Positions 25,588-35,900 of a stretch of 64,000 nt of DNA are shown here, piece by piece. The notes below the pieces were generated by a model. That model was not told where the DNA came from, did no database searches, and saw only the letters and a list, made by a program, of their open reading frames with translations. The stretch spans positions 1-64,000 of the forward strand of contig JAGRDS010000017.1 of NCBI GenBank assembly GCA_020446945.1, written 5' to 3'. Each line of letters opens with the position of its first letter. The stretch's first letter is position 1. Position numbers and translations under genes: made by a program. The stretch comes from Parvularculaceae bacterium. GTDB lineage: Bacteria; Pseudomonadota; Alphaproteobacteria; Caulobacterales; Parvularculaceae.

Positions 25588-26970
25588 TTGACGGACAAAT
25601 TCGACGACGACGGCGCGCCTGATTTCGGCGCCGCCTTTGTGATTCATGTCGACTTCGACGGGGTGGAGCGCCGGCGGAGCTCCTCGGCGCGCCTGGAAGA
25701 AGCGGTGGGCCTTGCGCAAGCGATTGACTTAAACGTCGTTTTCGCCGAGGTCGCCAATATATCGGACCCGAGACCGGCGACACTGCTCGGGCGGGGGCGC
25801 GTTCAGGCGATCGAGGACCGGCTGAACGGAACCGAACCAAGGCCGGGGCTTGTAATCGTCGATACGGCCCTTAGCCCGGTGCAGCATCGCAACCTGGAAA
25901 ACGCCTGGCGCACGAAAGTGCTGGACCGGACCGCGCTCATTCTCGAAATATTCGGCGAGCGCGCGCAGACGGCCGAAGGGCGCCTGCAGGTCGATCTCGC
26001 GCATCTGACCTACCAGAAATCCCGGCTCGTGCGCTCGTGGACCCACCTCGAGCGTCAGCGGGGCGGGCGCGGCTTTCTCGGCGGGCCGGGCGAGCGCCAG
26101 ATTGAAAGCGACCGGCGCGCCATCCAGGTCAGGATCGACCGTCTGCGCGAGAAACTCGATCAGGTTCGACGCACGCGCACGCTTCAACGCGAAAAACGGC
26201 GCAAGACGCCGCATCCCGTCGTCGCGCTTGTCGGCTATACGAACGCCGGGAAGTCGACGCTGTTCAACTTGCTGTCACGGGCGGCGGTCGTCGCGCGCGA
26301 CCAGCTTTTCGCAACGCTTGATCCCACAATGCGTGCGATCGATCTTCCCTCCGGCCAACGGGTCATTTTGTCCGACACGGTCGGTTTTATTTCCGACCTG
26401 CCGACACAGCTTGTCGCGGCGTTCCGCGCAACGCTGGAGGAAGTGAACGAGGCGGATCTGATATTACATGTGCGCGACATCGCGCATGAAGACACCGAAG
26501 CCCAGCGCGAAGACGTACTGAAAGTGCTGGCGGAGCTTGGCGTCGAACCGCAAGGCGATCGCCGTTTCGTCGAGGTGTTGAACAAAATCGACATCCTGCC
26601 CGCAGAAGATCGAAAAGCGCTGGAGGCGACCGCGCGCCTGACGCGGGAGAAAAACGCCGGAACGATTGAAGAACCGTTCAAGGCCGCCGTTTCTGCGATA
26701 ACCGGCGAAGGCGTCGATGAACTGCGTGCATTCATCGACGAATTGTTGACGCTCGATCGTGAAACCTTTCGTGTCACGCTGAACGCCGGCGACGGCGCGG
26801 CGCGCGCATGGCTGCACGCGCATGGAGAGGTGCTTGCCGAAGCGGCTGAGGATGGGCTTGTCGCCATTGATGTCCGCATAACCCGCAAATCTGAAGGCCA
26901 GTTCAAGAAGCAGTTTCCAGGTGCGGCGATAATCCTGCGTGTCGCAGATCGAGGTCGCTTATCCGCATGA
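25588..26970 (+). CDS. hflX: ribosome-associated GTPase HflX
   Basis: 460 aa. The N-terminal HflX domain contains the glycine-rich RGGRGFLGGPGERQIESDRR, and the central G domain has VALVGYTNAGKSTLFNLL (G1), DTVGFISDLP (G3) and NKID (G4). HflX splits and rescues stalled ribosomes under stress. The start is taken as the TTG directly after the hfq stop; no other good start lies before the family N-terminus. The C-terminus overlaps the next gene by 4 bases (ATGA). Confidence 0.93.
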   Translation: MTDKFDDDGAPDFGAAFVIHVDFDGVERRRSSSARLEEAVGLAQAIDLNVVFAEVANISDPRPATLLGRGRVQAIEDRLNGTEPRPGLVIVDTALSPVQHRNLENAWRTKVLDRTALILEIFGERAQTAEGRLQVDLAHLTYQKSRLVRSWTHLERQRGGRGFLGGPGERQIESDRRAIQVRIDRLREKLDQVRRTRTLQREKRRKTPHPVVALVGYTNAGKSTLFNLLSRAAVVARDQLFATLDPTMRAIDLPSGQRVILSDTVGFISDLPTQLVAAFRATLEEVNEADLILHVRDIAHEDTEAQREDVLKVLAELGVEPQGDRRFVEVLNKIDILPAEDRKALEATARLTREKNAGTIEEPFKAAVSAITGEGVDELRAFIDELLTLDRETFRVTLNAGDGAARAWLHAHGEVLAEAAEDGLVAIDVRITRKSEGQFKKQFPGAAIILRVADRGRLSA

Positions 26971-27770
26971 AAATCGACACTGAAAAGGTAAGCGAGATCA
27001 TCGCCGAGACCGCCGAGCGAGAAATGATGTCTCGATATAAACGGCTCGATCCGGATTCTGTGCGTTCGAAATCCGCCCCGACAGACCTTGTAACGATCGT
27101 CGATGAGGCGATGGAGCGCGATCTGCGTCGCGCGCTTATGGATTTGACCCCCGGCGCGGCCTTTGTCGGCGAGGAATCCGCAGCGGCCGATCCTTCGATT
27201 ACTGCGGAAATTTCAAGGGCCGAGCGATGCTGGATCGTCGATCCGCTCGACGGAACGCGCAACTTTGTCAATCACATCGATGAGTTCGGAACGATTGTCG
27301 CCTATGTGGAGCGCGGCGCGGTGGCGGCGGCGTGGATTTACGCGGCGCCGACGCGGCAGATCGCAGTCGGCGTTAAAGGCGGCGGCGTAACGTGGGATGG
27401 AGAGCGCCTGACGCCGAAGCCCTTCGCCGGCGATCCGCCGAAAGGGTGGCGCTCGACAGGTTGGCTGAACGAATCCTGGCGCGCGCATATCGTTGATAAC
27501 CTCAAGGTTAAAACGGCTTCACGCGCCGGCCATTGCGCCGCCTACGCCTATTTGCAGCTCATTAAGGGCGAGGTCGATTTCAAGCTTTCAAGCCGAATTC
27601 ACGCTTGGGATCATGCGGCCGGCGCCATGATGGCGGAAGAGCTTGGCGGCGAGGCGCGCTGGCTGGAAAACGCAAAAGCCTATCGCCCGCAGGAAAGCGT
27701 AGATCGCCCATATCTTGCGACAGCGCCCGGGCGCGACTGGCGTTCGATCGCCGCTTTGATTCTCGACTGA
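26967..27770 (+). CDS. inositol-monophosphatase family protein
   Basis: 267 aa. The lithium-sensitive phosphatase metal motifs are present: GEES near residue 69, DPLDGTRNFVNH, and WDHAAGAMMAEELGG. Substrates in this family include inositol phosphates, histidinol phosphate (HisN) and PAP (CysQ), and the sequence alone does not separate them. It overlaps hflX by 4 bases as the last gene of the ntrY-hflX block. It is convergent with kbl across a 28-base gap. Confidence 0.88.
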   Translation: MKIDTEKVSEIIAETAEREMMSRYKRLDPDSVRSKSAPTDLVTIVDEAMERDLRRALMDLTPGAAFVGEESAAADPSITAEISRAERCWIVDPLDGTRNFVNHIDEFGTIVAYVERGAVAAAWIYAAPTRQIAVGVKGGGVTWDGERLTPKPFAGDPPKGWRSTGWLNESWRAHIVDNLKVKTASRAGHCAAYAYLQLIKGEVDFKLSSRIHAWDHAAGAMMAEELGGEARWLENAKAYRPQESVDRPYLATAPGRDWRSIAALILD

Positions 27771-27773
27771 ACC

Positions 27774-27798
27774 CGCCGTCGGCGCAGGCCGGACGGCG
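27774..27798. terminator. hairpin between convergent genes
   Basis: CGCCGTC (27774-27780) pairs with GACGGCG (27792-27798) across an 11-base loop, filling the gap between the IMPase and kbl stops. There is no T-tract on either side, so any termination would be weak or rho-aided. Confidence 0.35.
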
Positions 27799-29001
27799 TC
27801 AGATCACGCTGAGCGATTTACCGACTTTCGAGAACGCGGCGATGGCGCGATCGACCTGCGCATCGCTGTGGCCGGCGCACATTTGCGTTCGTATCCGTGC
27901 AAGGCCTTTTGGAACGACCGGAAACGAAAAGCCCGTGACGTATACGCCTTCATCCATCAGCGCGGCGGCCATATCCTGCGCAAGGCGCGCATCGCCCAGC
28001 ATGACGGGAATGATCGGATGTTCGCCAGGTAGCAGGTTGAAGCCGGCTTTCGCCATGCCTTCGCGGAAGCGGGCGGCGTTCCGGAAAAGTTGCGTGCGCA
28101 GATCATCGCCGCCCTTGACGATCGAAAGCATTTTCAGCGTCGCCCCGAGGAGCGCCGGAGTTAAAGCGTTCGAAAAAAGATACGGGCGGGAGCGGTTGCG
28201 CAAAAGGTGTATGACGTTCGCTTTGGCGCATATGTATCCGCCCATGCCGCCGCCTAGCGCCTTGCCGAGCGTTCCCGTCAGGATATCGACGCGCCCTTCG
28301 ACGCCGCAATGGGCCGGCGTGCCGCGCCCTTGCGGACCCATAAACCCTGTAGCGTGGCAGTCATCGACCATGACGAGCGCACTGTATTTATCGGCGAGAG
28401 CGCAGATTTCCTGAAGCTTAGCGATATATCCGTCCATCGAGAACACGCCGTCCGTCACGACAAGTTTCGTGCGGACGCCGTCCGCGTCGGCCTGTTTAAG
28501 CTGGATTTCGAGATCCATCATGTCCGAATTCGCAAAACGGTACCGTTTCGCCTTGCAAAGCCTCACGCCGTCTATGATCGAGGCGTGGTTAAGCGCGTCA
28601 GATATAATTGCGTCTTCAGCTTCAAGCAAAGGCTCGAAAACGCCCCCGTTCGCGTCGAAACAGGCCGCGAACAGTATTGAATCTTCATAGCCGAGATAGG
28701 ACGCGATTTCCTGCTCGACCTTGCGGTGCAGATCCGTCGTCCCGCAGATGAAACGCACCGACGCCATGCCGAAGCCGTAACGCTTCATCGTATCCTGTGC
28801 GGCGCGTACAATCTCGTCATTGTCGGCGAGACCCAGATAATTATTCGCGCAGAAGTTCAGCGCCTTTACCGGCGCGCCCTTATGCATGACAGTGATTTCC
28901 GGGCTTTGCGGCGACGTGATTTCCCGTTCGCGCTTTTCCAGTCCCTGTGCGCGAATATCCTCCAGCGTCGTGTCGATGCGTGAGTAGAATTCTTTGTTCA
29001 T
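27799..29001 (-). CDS. kbl: glycine C-acetyltransferase (2-amino-3-ketobutyrate CoA ligase)
   Basis: 400 aa alpha-oxoamine synthase. [36 protein letters not shown] and the PLP lysine in [19 protein letters not shown] identify the family. The N-terminal ERE-x-TSPQ region and overall pattern fit Kbl rather than BioF or HemA. It cleaves 2-amino-3-ketobutyrate with CoA to glycine and acetyl-CoA, the second step of threonine breakdown. The usual partner tdh (threonine dehydrogenase) is not adjacent. The start ATG at 29001 is preceded by AGGAG-like bases (complement of AGGAGCCTC). Confidence 0.92.
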   Translation of the reverse strand: MNKEFYSRIDTTLEDIRAQGLEKREREITSPQSPEITVMHKGAPVKALNFCANNYLGLADNDEIVRAAQDTMKRYGFGMASVRFICGTTDLHRKVEQEIASYLGYEDSILFAACFDANGGVFEPLLEAEDAIISDALNHASIIDGVRLCKAKRYRFANSDMMDLEIQLKQADADGVRTKLVVTDGVFSMDGYIAKLQEICALADKYSALVMVDDCHATGFMGPQGRGTPAHCGVEGRVDILTGTLGKALGGGMGGYICAKANVIHLLRNRSRPYLFSNALTPALLGATLKMLSIVKGGDDLRTQLFRNAARFREGMAKAGFNLLPGEHPIIPVMLGDARLAQDMAAALMDEGVYVTGFSFPVVPKGLARIRTQMCAGHSDAQVDRAIAAFSKVGKSLSVI

Positions 29002-29124
29002 AGGAGCCTCGTTGACGGACGAATCGCTTGTAGACCGCTGACGGGGGGCGTCAACCGGACGCTTGCATTCCGCGGCGCAAACCGGACATTATCCGTTTAC
29101 AGGATCGGGATAGCGGGGAACTCC

Positions 29125-30861
29125 ATGTCAACGTCGCGCCGGGCGCTCATCAAGAGCGCTGCTTACGCCGCTTTGCTTTCCGGATGTTCCAGTAGCGATA
29201 CGAGAAAGGAGGCCGCCCGCGCAGAGTCGGCCGGCGGCGACGGGCTTAGCATCGACGATATCGCAGCGGCGGAGAAAGTCGCGGGGCTGCGCTTCACGCA
29301 CGAGGAACGCGCGCTGGCGTTTGAGGGAATTGAAGGCGCGCTCGAAACGCTTGCGCGGCTGCGATCTTTGGAGTTTGCGAACGCGCACGCGCCGGCCCTC
29401 CAATTTAACCCGAAGCTTGCGAATATGCGGGTCGGATCGCAGAAGAACACTCTGAAACTGGGCGCGGTCCATGATGCGCCCTTTCCGTCGCAGGACGCCG
29501 ACATCGCCTTCGCCAGCGTCGGCCAACAAGCGCAGTGGATTCGATCTGGCGCGCTGTCATCGAAGCGGCTGACGGAAATTTATCTTAAACGTATCGCAAC
29601 GTTCGACGGCGACTTATCCGCTTTCATAACGGTTACGCCCGATCGCGCCCTGAAGGAGGCGGAAAAGGCCGATGCGGAACGCGCGCAAGGGCGAGATCGC
29701 GGCCCGCTTCACGGAATTCCCTACGCGCTGAAAGACCTCGCAGATACGAAAGGCGTCTCAACAACCTGGGGTGCGGAGCCGTTCCGGGACCACGTTCCGC
29801 AAACCGATGCGGAAATCCTGCGAAAGCTTGAACGCGCCGGCGCCGTTTTACTCGGAAAGACGGCCTGCGGCGCAATCGCCTATGGCGATCAATGGTATGG
29901 CGGCGTGACGAAAAATCCGTGGAATCCGAACGAGGGTTCCAGCGGGTCAAGCGCGGGTTCGGCTTCCGCGCTGGCCGCCGGTCTTTGTTCGTTTTCCATC
30001 GGCACGGAAACGCTCGGTTCGATAATTTCTCCATCGGAAAGATGCGGCGTTGCGGGCCTGCGTCCAACCTATGGGCGCGTTTCGCGCGCGGGGTTCATGG
30101 CGCTGTGCTGGTCGCTCGACAAGGTTGGTCCGCTATGCCGTTATGTTGAGGATACCGCGATCGTCCTGTCGGAAATCAACGGATATGACGCCGACGATCC
30201 AGGCGCAGCGCGTTACGGCTTTGCCTATGACGGCGAAACGGACATAAGATCGCTGACGGTCGGATATGTGCCGGATTGGTTTGAAAAAGGCGATGCGATC
30301 GACCGTAAAGCGCTCGATGCGATGAAGTCGCTCGGCGTGACGCTGAAAGAATTTCCCTGGCCCTCCACTGATTATTCGCCGCTCGTCAAAATCGTGGAGA
30401 TTGAGGCCGCCGCCGCTTTTTCCGATCTCACCTTGTCGGACCGCGATGACGAACTCACCTGGCAGGACGCGCGCGCCTGGCCCAATAGCTGGCGTCAGGC
30501 GCGCTTGTTCCCGGCGGTTGATTATGTGCAGATAGACCGCCTGCGCCGGCGGGCGATGCAGGAACTTGGCGACGCCTTTGCCGGGTTTGACGCCTTGATC
30601 GGTCCAAATTTCGCCGCCGACGCGCTTCTTGCGACAAACTGTACCGGCCACCCGCAATTATGCGTGCGCGCCGGATTTGCGCAAACGCCGACCCGCGACC
30701 TTTTCAGCCAATCAGCCAAAACCGCAGGCGCGGAGACATTCCGAACGCCGCGCGGGGTCAGCCTTTGGGCCAACCTGTTTCAGGAAGGAAAAATCATCGC
30801 CCTCGGACGAGCGCTTGAAAGCGCATTGGGCGTCCAGCGAATTCGCCCGCCCGGATTATAG
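29125..30861 (+). CDS. amidase-signature hydrolase, predicted Tat lipoprotein
   Basis: 578 aa. The N-terminus has a twin-arginine-like RRALIKSAAYAALLSGC, ending in a lipobox with Cys21, then a linker. The amidase-signature core holds the Ser-cisSer-Lys triad: Lys in PYALKDLADTKG, the Gly/Ser-rich GSSGSSAGSASALAAG, and IGTETLGSIISPS. The family hydrolyses amides such as aryl amides or Glu-tRNA(Gln); an exported lipid-anchored member suggests scavenging or envelope peptide turnover. The N-terminal 100-residue extension is unusual. It overlaps the convergent LytTR regulator by 6 bases. Confidence 0.88.
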   Translation: MSTSRRALIKSAAYAALLSGCSSSDTRKEAARAESAGGDGLSIDDIAAAEKVAGLRFTHEERALAFEGIEGALETLARLRSLEFANAHAPALQFNPKLANMRVGSQKNTLKLGAVHDAPFPSQDADIAFASVGQQAQWIRSGALSSKRLTEIYLKRIATFDGDLSAFITVTPDRALKEAEKADAERAQGRDRGPLHGIPYALKDLADTKGVSTTWGAEPFRDHVPQTDAEILRKLERAGAVLLGKTACGAIAYGDQWYGGVTKNPWNPNEGSSGSSAGSASALAAGLCSFSIGTETLGSIISPSERCGVAGLRPTYGRVSRAGFMALCWSLDKVGPLCRYVEDTAIVLSEINGYDADDPGAARYGFAYDGETDIRSLTVGYVPDWFEKGDAIDRKALDAMKSLGVTLKEFPWPSTDYSPLVKIVEIEAAAAFSDLTLSDRDDELTWQDARAWPNSWRQARLFPAVDYVQIDRLRRRAMQELGDAFAGFDALIGPNFAADALLATNCTGHPQLCVRAGFAQTPTRDLFSQSAKTAGAETFRTPRGVSLWANLFQEGKIIALGRALESALGVQRIRPPGL

Positions 30862-31671
30862 GAACCGGGCGACGACTTCCTTGTAGGACCGCGAAAGTTT
30901 CAATTCCGACCCGTTTTCGAGAATGACGAAATACTCGCCGTTCGAATGCGGGTGTAGCTCCTTAACTTTCCCGACATTCACAATCGCCGATCTGTGGATG
31001 CGCTGAAACCGTTCCGGATCAAGGCGCTGTTGCAGCGTCTTCATGGTCTCGCGAATGATATGGGTTTTTCCTTGCGCATGGATGCACATGTAATCGCCGG
31101 CGGCGTCAATCCAGTCGATATCGTCAGCGTTCAGCATAACGACCTTCGAACCGTCCTTGAACGACAGCCGTTCCGAATACCGGTCTTTCCCGGCCCAGGC
31201 TGGATCCTGGATAAGCTCCTTAATCTGATCGTGTTCGCCATCGCTTAGCGAAGCCAAAAGCTCGACGAGCCGCGATTCGCGGCTCGCGGCGGCTTTCGAC
31301 CTGATCGCCTCGCGCGCGCGGTGGACTGCATCCTTCAAGCGCTCGTCCTCGACCGGTTTAACAAGGTAATCGAGCGCGTTCGCCTCGAACGCATCGATCG
31401 CGTATTTGTCGTAGGCGGTGACGAAAACGACAAGCGGCGCCGGCGCCCCGATCAGCGCGCGAACGACGCCGAAACCGTCTAGCCCCGGCATCTGAATATC
31501 AAGGAATACGAGGTCAGGAGATTGCGCCTTGATTTCCCGCACCGCCTCGCGCCCGTTGGAGCATTCGCCGATGACTTCAATCTCGGGAAAATCCCGGAGC
31601 CGAAGTTTGAGACCGCGTATCGCAAGCGGCTCGTCGTCGACTAGCATCACGCGGATTTTCTGATCGTCCAT
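30856..31671 (-). CDS. LytTR-type response regulator
   Basis: 271 aa. The receiver domain (5-125) has acidic VDDEP, phospho-acceptor Asp in DLVFLDIQMPGLDG and KP in LVKPVEDE. A C-terminal LytTR DNA-binding domain (about 165-271) contains IDWIDAAGDYMCIH, FQRIHRSAIVNVGKV and the final SRSYKEVV. LytTR regulators bind direct repeats to control surface, virulence or transport genes. It is partner to the LytS-like kinase, whose stop is 5 bases upstream. Targets are unknown. Confidence 0.93.
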   Translation of the reverse strand: MDDQKIRVMLVDDEPLAIRGLKLRLRDFPEIEVIGECSNGREAVREIKAQSPDLVFLDIQMPGLDGFGVVRALIGAPAPLVVFVTAYDKYAIDAFEANALDYLVKPVEDERLKDAVHRAREAIRSKAAASRESRLVELLASLSDGEHDQIKELIQDPAWAGKDRYSERLSFKDGSKVVMLNADDIDWIDAAGDYMCIHAQGKTHIIRETMKTLQQRLDPERFQRIHRSAIVNVGKVKELHPHSNGEYFVILENGSELKLSRSYKEVVARFL

Positions 31672-31675
31672 TTTT

Positions 31676-32881
31676 CTAATTCCCGTTGATTTGCCGCTTT
31701 GTCTCGTACGGAATTCTCAAATTGACGCAAAGCCCGTCCGGCTCGTTTCTGGCCAGCGAGAACGATTGCCGGCCGCCGTAAAGATGTGCGAGCCGGTCAC
31801 GCATGTTTACAAGTCCGACGCCGGTTTTACCGTCAGCCAGCAGCTGGTCCAGATCGTTCGGCGCTGATGGACCGTTGTCGCATACGCGAAGGCGCAACAT
31901 GGCGCCGTCGCGCTTGGCGACTATGCCGATTTCACCGCCGGATTCCATCCGCGCAATGGCGTATTTGATGGCGTTTTCTATCGCCGGCTGGAGGATGAGA
32001 GAGGGAACCTGCGCATCCATCGCATCATCGTCGGCGTCGATAGCAATTTTGAGGCGATCGGCGAAGCGCGTTTTCTCAATATCGAGATAAAGCTGGAGCG
32101 CGCGCAATTCTTCCGCCAGGGAGATTTTCTGCAAAGGGTCGCTGTCGAGGGAATATCGGAGGAAAGCGGAAAGCTTGGTCAGCATCTGGTTCGCCTGCGC
32201 GCCGTCCTTTTCGAGAACGAGGGTCGAGATTGCGTTGAGCGTATTGAACAGGAAATGCGGGTTCAGCTGATAGCGCAGCATTTTCAGCTGCGCCTGATCG
32301 GCGAGCCGCGCGGCCATGATTGCGCGTTCGGATTCATCGCGCAGCTTCAGGTAGTAGTTGATTCCGAAATAAAATCCGCCCCAGGACATCAACAGGAAGA
32401 AGTTCGGCGGCAGGTCCGGCCTTATCAGCATTAAAAGGTTCGAGCTGCCGAGATCGGCGCCGCGATTCAAGACCCATTCCTCGCCGAATATCAGAACGAA
32501 AGTCTGCAGCTTTGCGATCGACATCGCGACCGTCGCGGCCGCCGTCGTCGATATGCCGATTACAAGCAGGGCCGCCGGGTGCTGACGCCGCGCAAATCGG
32601 TAAATCGGCCTCAATATGATTGACGTCGTCAAAAGGCCGACGATCGACATCGCAATAGAATAGGCGACCGATTGCTGGGACCAGCCCGCAACGAGAGAGG
32701 AAACGGCGAGAACGTGAAAAACGAAGAAACCGAGCCAGCCCGATATCTGGAGGAACCAGAACAGGCGCTCTTTCTCCGCGAAGAACCAGTTCATCGCCCG
32801 CCGCGACGGTTCGGGCGAGGAAATGAAAGGCCCGGTTTGCGCCTGGTTGATGTCGATCGCCGTCATTGGGGACTGCCGCAT
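31676..32881 (-). CDS. LytS/YehU-type membrane sensor histidine kinase
   Basis: 401 aa. About five TM helices occupy residues 35-185. The His_kinase domain (PF06580 type) has LRYQLNPHFLFNTLNAISTL with the phospho-His. The ATP-binding part has LILQPAIENAIKYAI and a late Gly box (DGKTGVGLVNMRDRLAHLYG). The ATG at 32881 has GGGGTGAC before it; another ATG lies 15 bases inside. It is paired with the downstream LytTR regulator. Confidence 0.9.
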   Translation of the reverse strand: MRQSPMTAIDINQAQTGPFISSPEPSRRAMNWFFAEKERLFWFLQISGWLGFFVFHVLAVSSLVAGWSQQSVAYSIAMSIVGLLTTSIILRPIYRFARRQHPAALLVIGISTTAAATVAMSIAKLQTFVLIFGEEWVLNRGADLGSSNLLMLIRPDLPPNFFLLMSWGGFYFGINYYLKLRDESERAIMAARLADQAQLKMLRYQLNPHFLFNTLNAISTLVLEKDGAQANQMLTKLSAFLRYSLDSDPLQKISLAEELRALQLYLDIEKTRFADRLKIAIDADDDAMDAQVPSLILQPAIENAIKYAIARMESGGEIGIVAKRDGAMLRLRVCDNGPSAPNDLDQLLADGKTGVGLVNMRDRLAHLYGGRQSFSLARNEPDGLCVNLRIPYETKRQINGN

Positions 32882-32971
32882 GTCACCCCTATAGCACAGT
32901 CCGAAAACGTCTTGGCAAACAAGGCGGTTGCGGCGAAGCGGCGGTCATATGCGGCGATCGGGTCGATGTTC

Positions 32972-35900
32972 TCATTCGGGCAGGGACAGCAGCTTCACGT
33001 CGCCGCCGGCGGCGGTGGTGTTTATGGTTAGCGTGCGTTCGCATGCATATCGGCTCGGATCGTCAAGGCTGGAAAGGAGAGGCGCAATCGCCCCCTCTCT
33101 CGCGGCGAGCGCGCCCAAAATGGCGGCGCGCGCCTCGCCCGCGCCGTCGAACGCGACCGCTTTAACCCGCCCATCAAGCAGATACGCCTCATGAACGGCG
33201 ATTTCAAATGCGCCGCCGGCCGCGAGATCGCTCGGGGCGCCGGACTTTGCAAGCGCCGCGGCGATCCTGTCGCTGATCGCAGGCGCGCAGATCACCGCGT
33301 TGCCGGCCGCAAGGGCGAGGGCGATCTGGCGCCGGTTGGCGGGGGCGGCCCCGCCGCCGAGGCAAACGACAACGCCGCGCCCTTTTAAGCGAAGCGTATT
33401 CGACTCGCCTGTCGGGCCGGGTAATTCGATCGCGGTTTCGAAATGCTCCGCGAACAGGGAGGCGGCGAGACGGAAAATTTCCGCATCGGCGCCATCGGCA
33501 AGCGCGGCCGCGCGGGTCAGAATATCGCGCCTGTCAGCCATCTCATGCCATTTTAGGAACGCCGCCTCCGACTTGCCCATCTGTTGATCGAAGAACGGGG
33601 CGGGCGCATCTTTTTGAACGGCGATTGAAGCGGTTCCTTTCGGCGTCTCACGTTTGCACATCGCATGAAGATAGTGAGGCCCGCCGGCTTTCGGCCCCGT
33701 TCCCGACAAGCCCTCGCCGCCGAATGGCTGAACGCCGACAACAGCGCCGATCTGATTTCGATTCACGTAGATATTGCCGATGCGCGCGCGCGCGACAATC
33801 GAATGCATTGTCTCATCAATGCGCGAGTGAATTCCCATCGTCAGGCCGTAACCAAGCGCATTTATTTCATCAACGAGCGCTTTTACGCCGTCGGCGGGAA
33901 AACGAAGAACGTGGAGGACGGGACCGAAAACCTCCCGTTTGAGGTCTCCGATGCGGCCGATTTCGAACGCGGCCGGAATAATGAAGGCGCCATCGACGTC
34001 GCCGTCGAGCGCCGGTGCGCGTGCGATAAGCTTATGATCGCGTTCCATCTCCGCAATATGGGCTTCGATTGTCGCGCGGGCTTCCTCGTCGATAACGGGC
34101 CCGACATCTGTCGAAAGGCGCGCAGGATCGCCGATTGACAACTCGGCCATCGCGCCGGCGAGCATTTCATTGAAACGGTCTGCGATATCGTCCTGAACGC
34201 AAACGAGACGACACGCCGAACAACGCTGGCCGGCGCTTTTGAACGCGGATGCGATGACGTCCCTTACCGCCTGTTCCAGCAGCGCGGTTGAATCGATAAT
34301 CATCGCATTGATGCCGCCCGTTTCGGCGATCAGCGTCGCGTCGAATTTGCCTGCTCCTAAAAGTGAGCGGTTGATTATGCGGGCGACATCGGTCGATCCG
34401 GTGAACACGACGCCGTTGACGTTCGGATGTTCAACGAGCGGGGCGCCGACGCCGGGTCCGTCGCCAGGCAGGAATTGAAGCGCGCCGACGGGAATTCCGG
34501 CCTCATGCAACAGTTTCACCGCCTCGTATGCGATTAGCGGCGTTTGCTCGGCCGGCTTGGCGATTACAGCGTTTCCGGCGGCGAGCGCCGCCGAAACCTG
34601 GCCGAGAAATATTGCGAGCGGAAAGTTCCACGGACTGATGCACGCGACAACGCCGAGCGGTTCGCCGGTCAATGTCAGGGCTTCGTCTGCATAGTAACGA
34701 AGGAAATCGACCGCCTCGCGAATTTCGGCGATTGCATCGGGGATCGTCTTGCCGGCTTCTCGCGTTGCAAGCTGCATGAACTGCTCCGCGCGCGATTCAA
34801 GAAGGTCTGCGGCGCGATTTAAGGCCGCACCGCGCTCGCCTGACGGGGTGCGCGCCCATTGTTGTTGCGCGCCGGCGGCGGCCGAACAGGCGAGGGCGAC
34901 ATGCGAAGCGTCAGCGAAGTCGATTACTCCGACCTTTTCGCTATTATGGGCCGGATTGATCGAAGGCGTCGCGGCGCCTTTCGGCGTAACGCCGTTGATT
35001 ATCGGCCCGTAGGATCGTCCGCCGTCCAGCGCCTGGCTGACGGCGAGGCGCAATTGTTCCGCCGTATCCGGATCGGTCTCATCCCACCCCTCGGCGAGCA
35101 GGCGCGTTCCGCCGAACAGATCGCGCGGGGCGGGGATTGCTGTGTTGGGTATCGTATTCAGCGAACGCAATTCGTCGATCGGATCGGCGACGATATCGTC
35201 GATAGACGTTTCCGGGTCGAACAACTGGTTGACGAACGAGGAATTGGCGCCGTTTTCGAGAAGGCGGCGCACGAGATAGGGTAACAGTTCCTTGTATCCG
35301 CCGACCGGCGCGTAGATGCGCGATCTAAATCCGGATTTCAGGAGGCTGTCGTGAAGCGCCTCACCCATGCCGTGAAGGCGCTGGAGTTCGAATTCTTTCA
35401 CCTCGCCCGCCATTTCGCGGACGAGCGCCGCCGTAAGCGCGTTATGCGTCGCAAATTGCGGATAAAAAACGTCGGCATTGGCGAACAGCTTCTTTGCACA
35501 CGCCTGATAGGAAACGTCCGTTGAGACTTTGCGCGTAAAGACAGGATAGGATTCAAGCCCCATGACCTGCGCGCGCTTTATCTCCGCATCCCAATAGGCG
35601 CCTTTGACGAGACGCACGGTAATACGTCGTCCGGTTTCGCGCGCCAGCGCGGCGAGCCAGTCGATCACGAACGGGGCGCGGCGCTGATAGGACTGGACGA
35701 CGACGCCGAAACCTTCCCAACCGTCGAGTTTCGGATCGCGCATCAATGCTTCGATCAGTTCGAGAGAAAGGTCGAGACGGTCGGCTTCTTCCGCGTCAAT
35801 ATTGAAACCGATATTCGCTTCTTTCGCCTGAATGGCGAGGCGCCGCGCGCGCGCGCCGAGTTCTTTCAGTACACGCTCGCGTTTGGCGTATTCGTAACGC

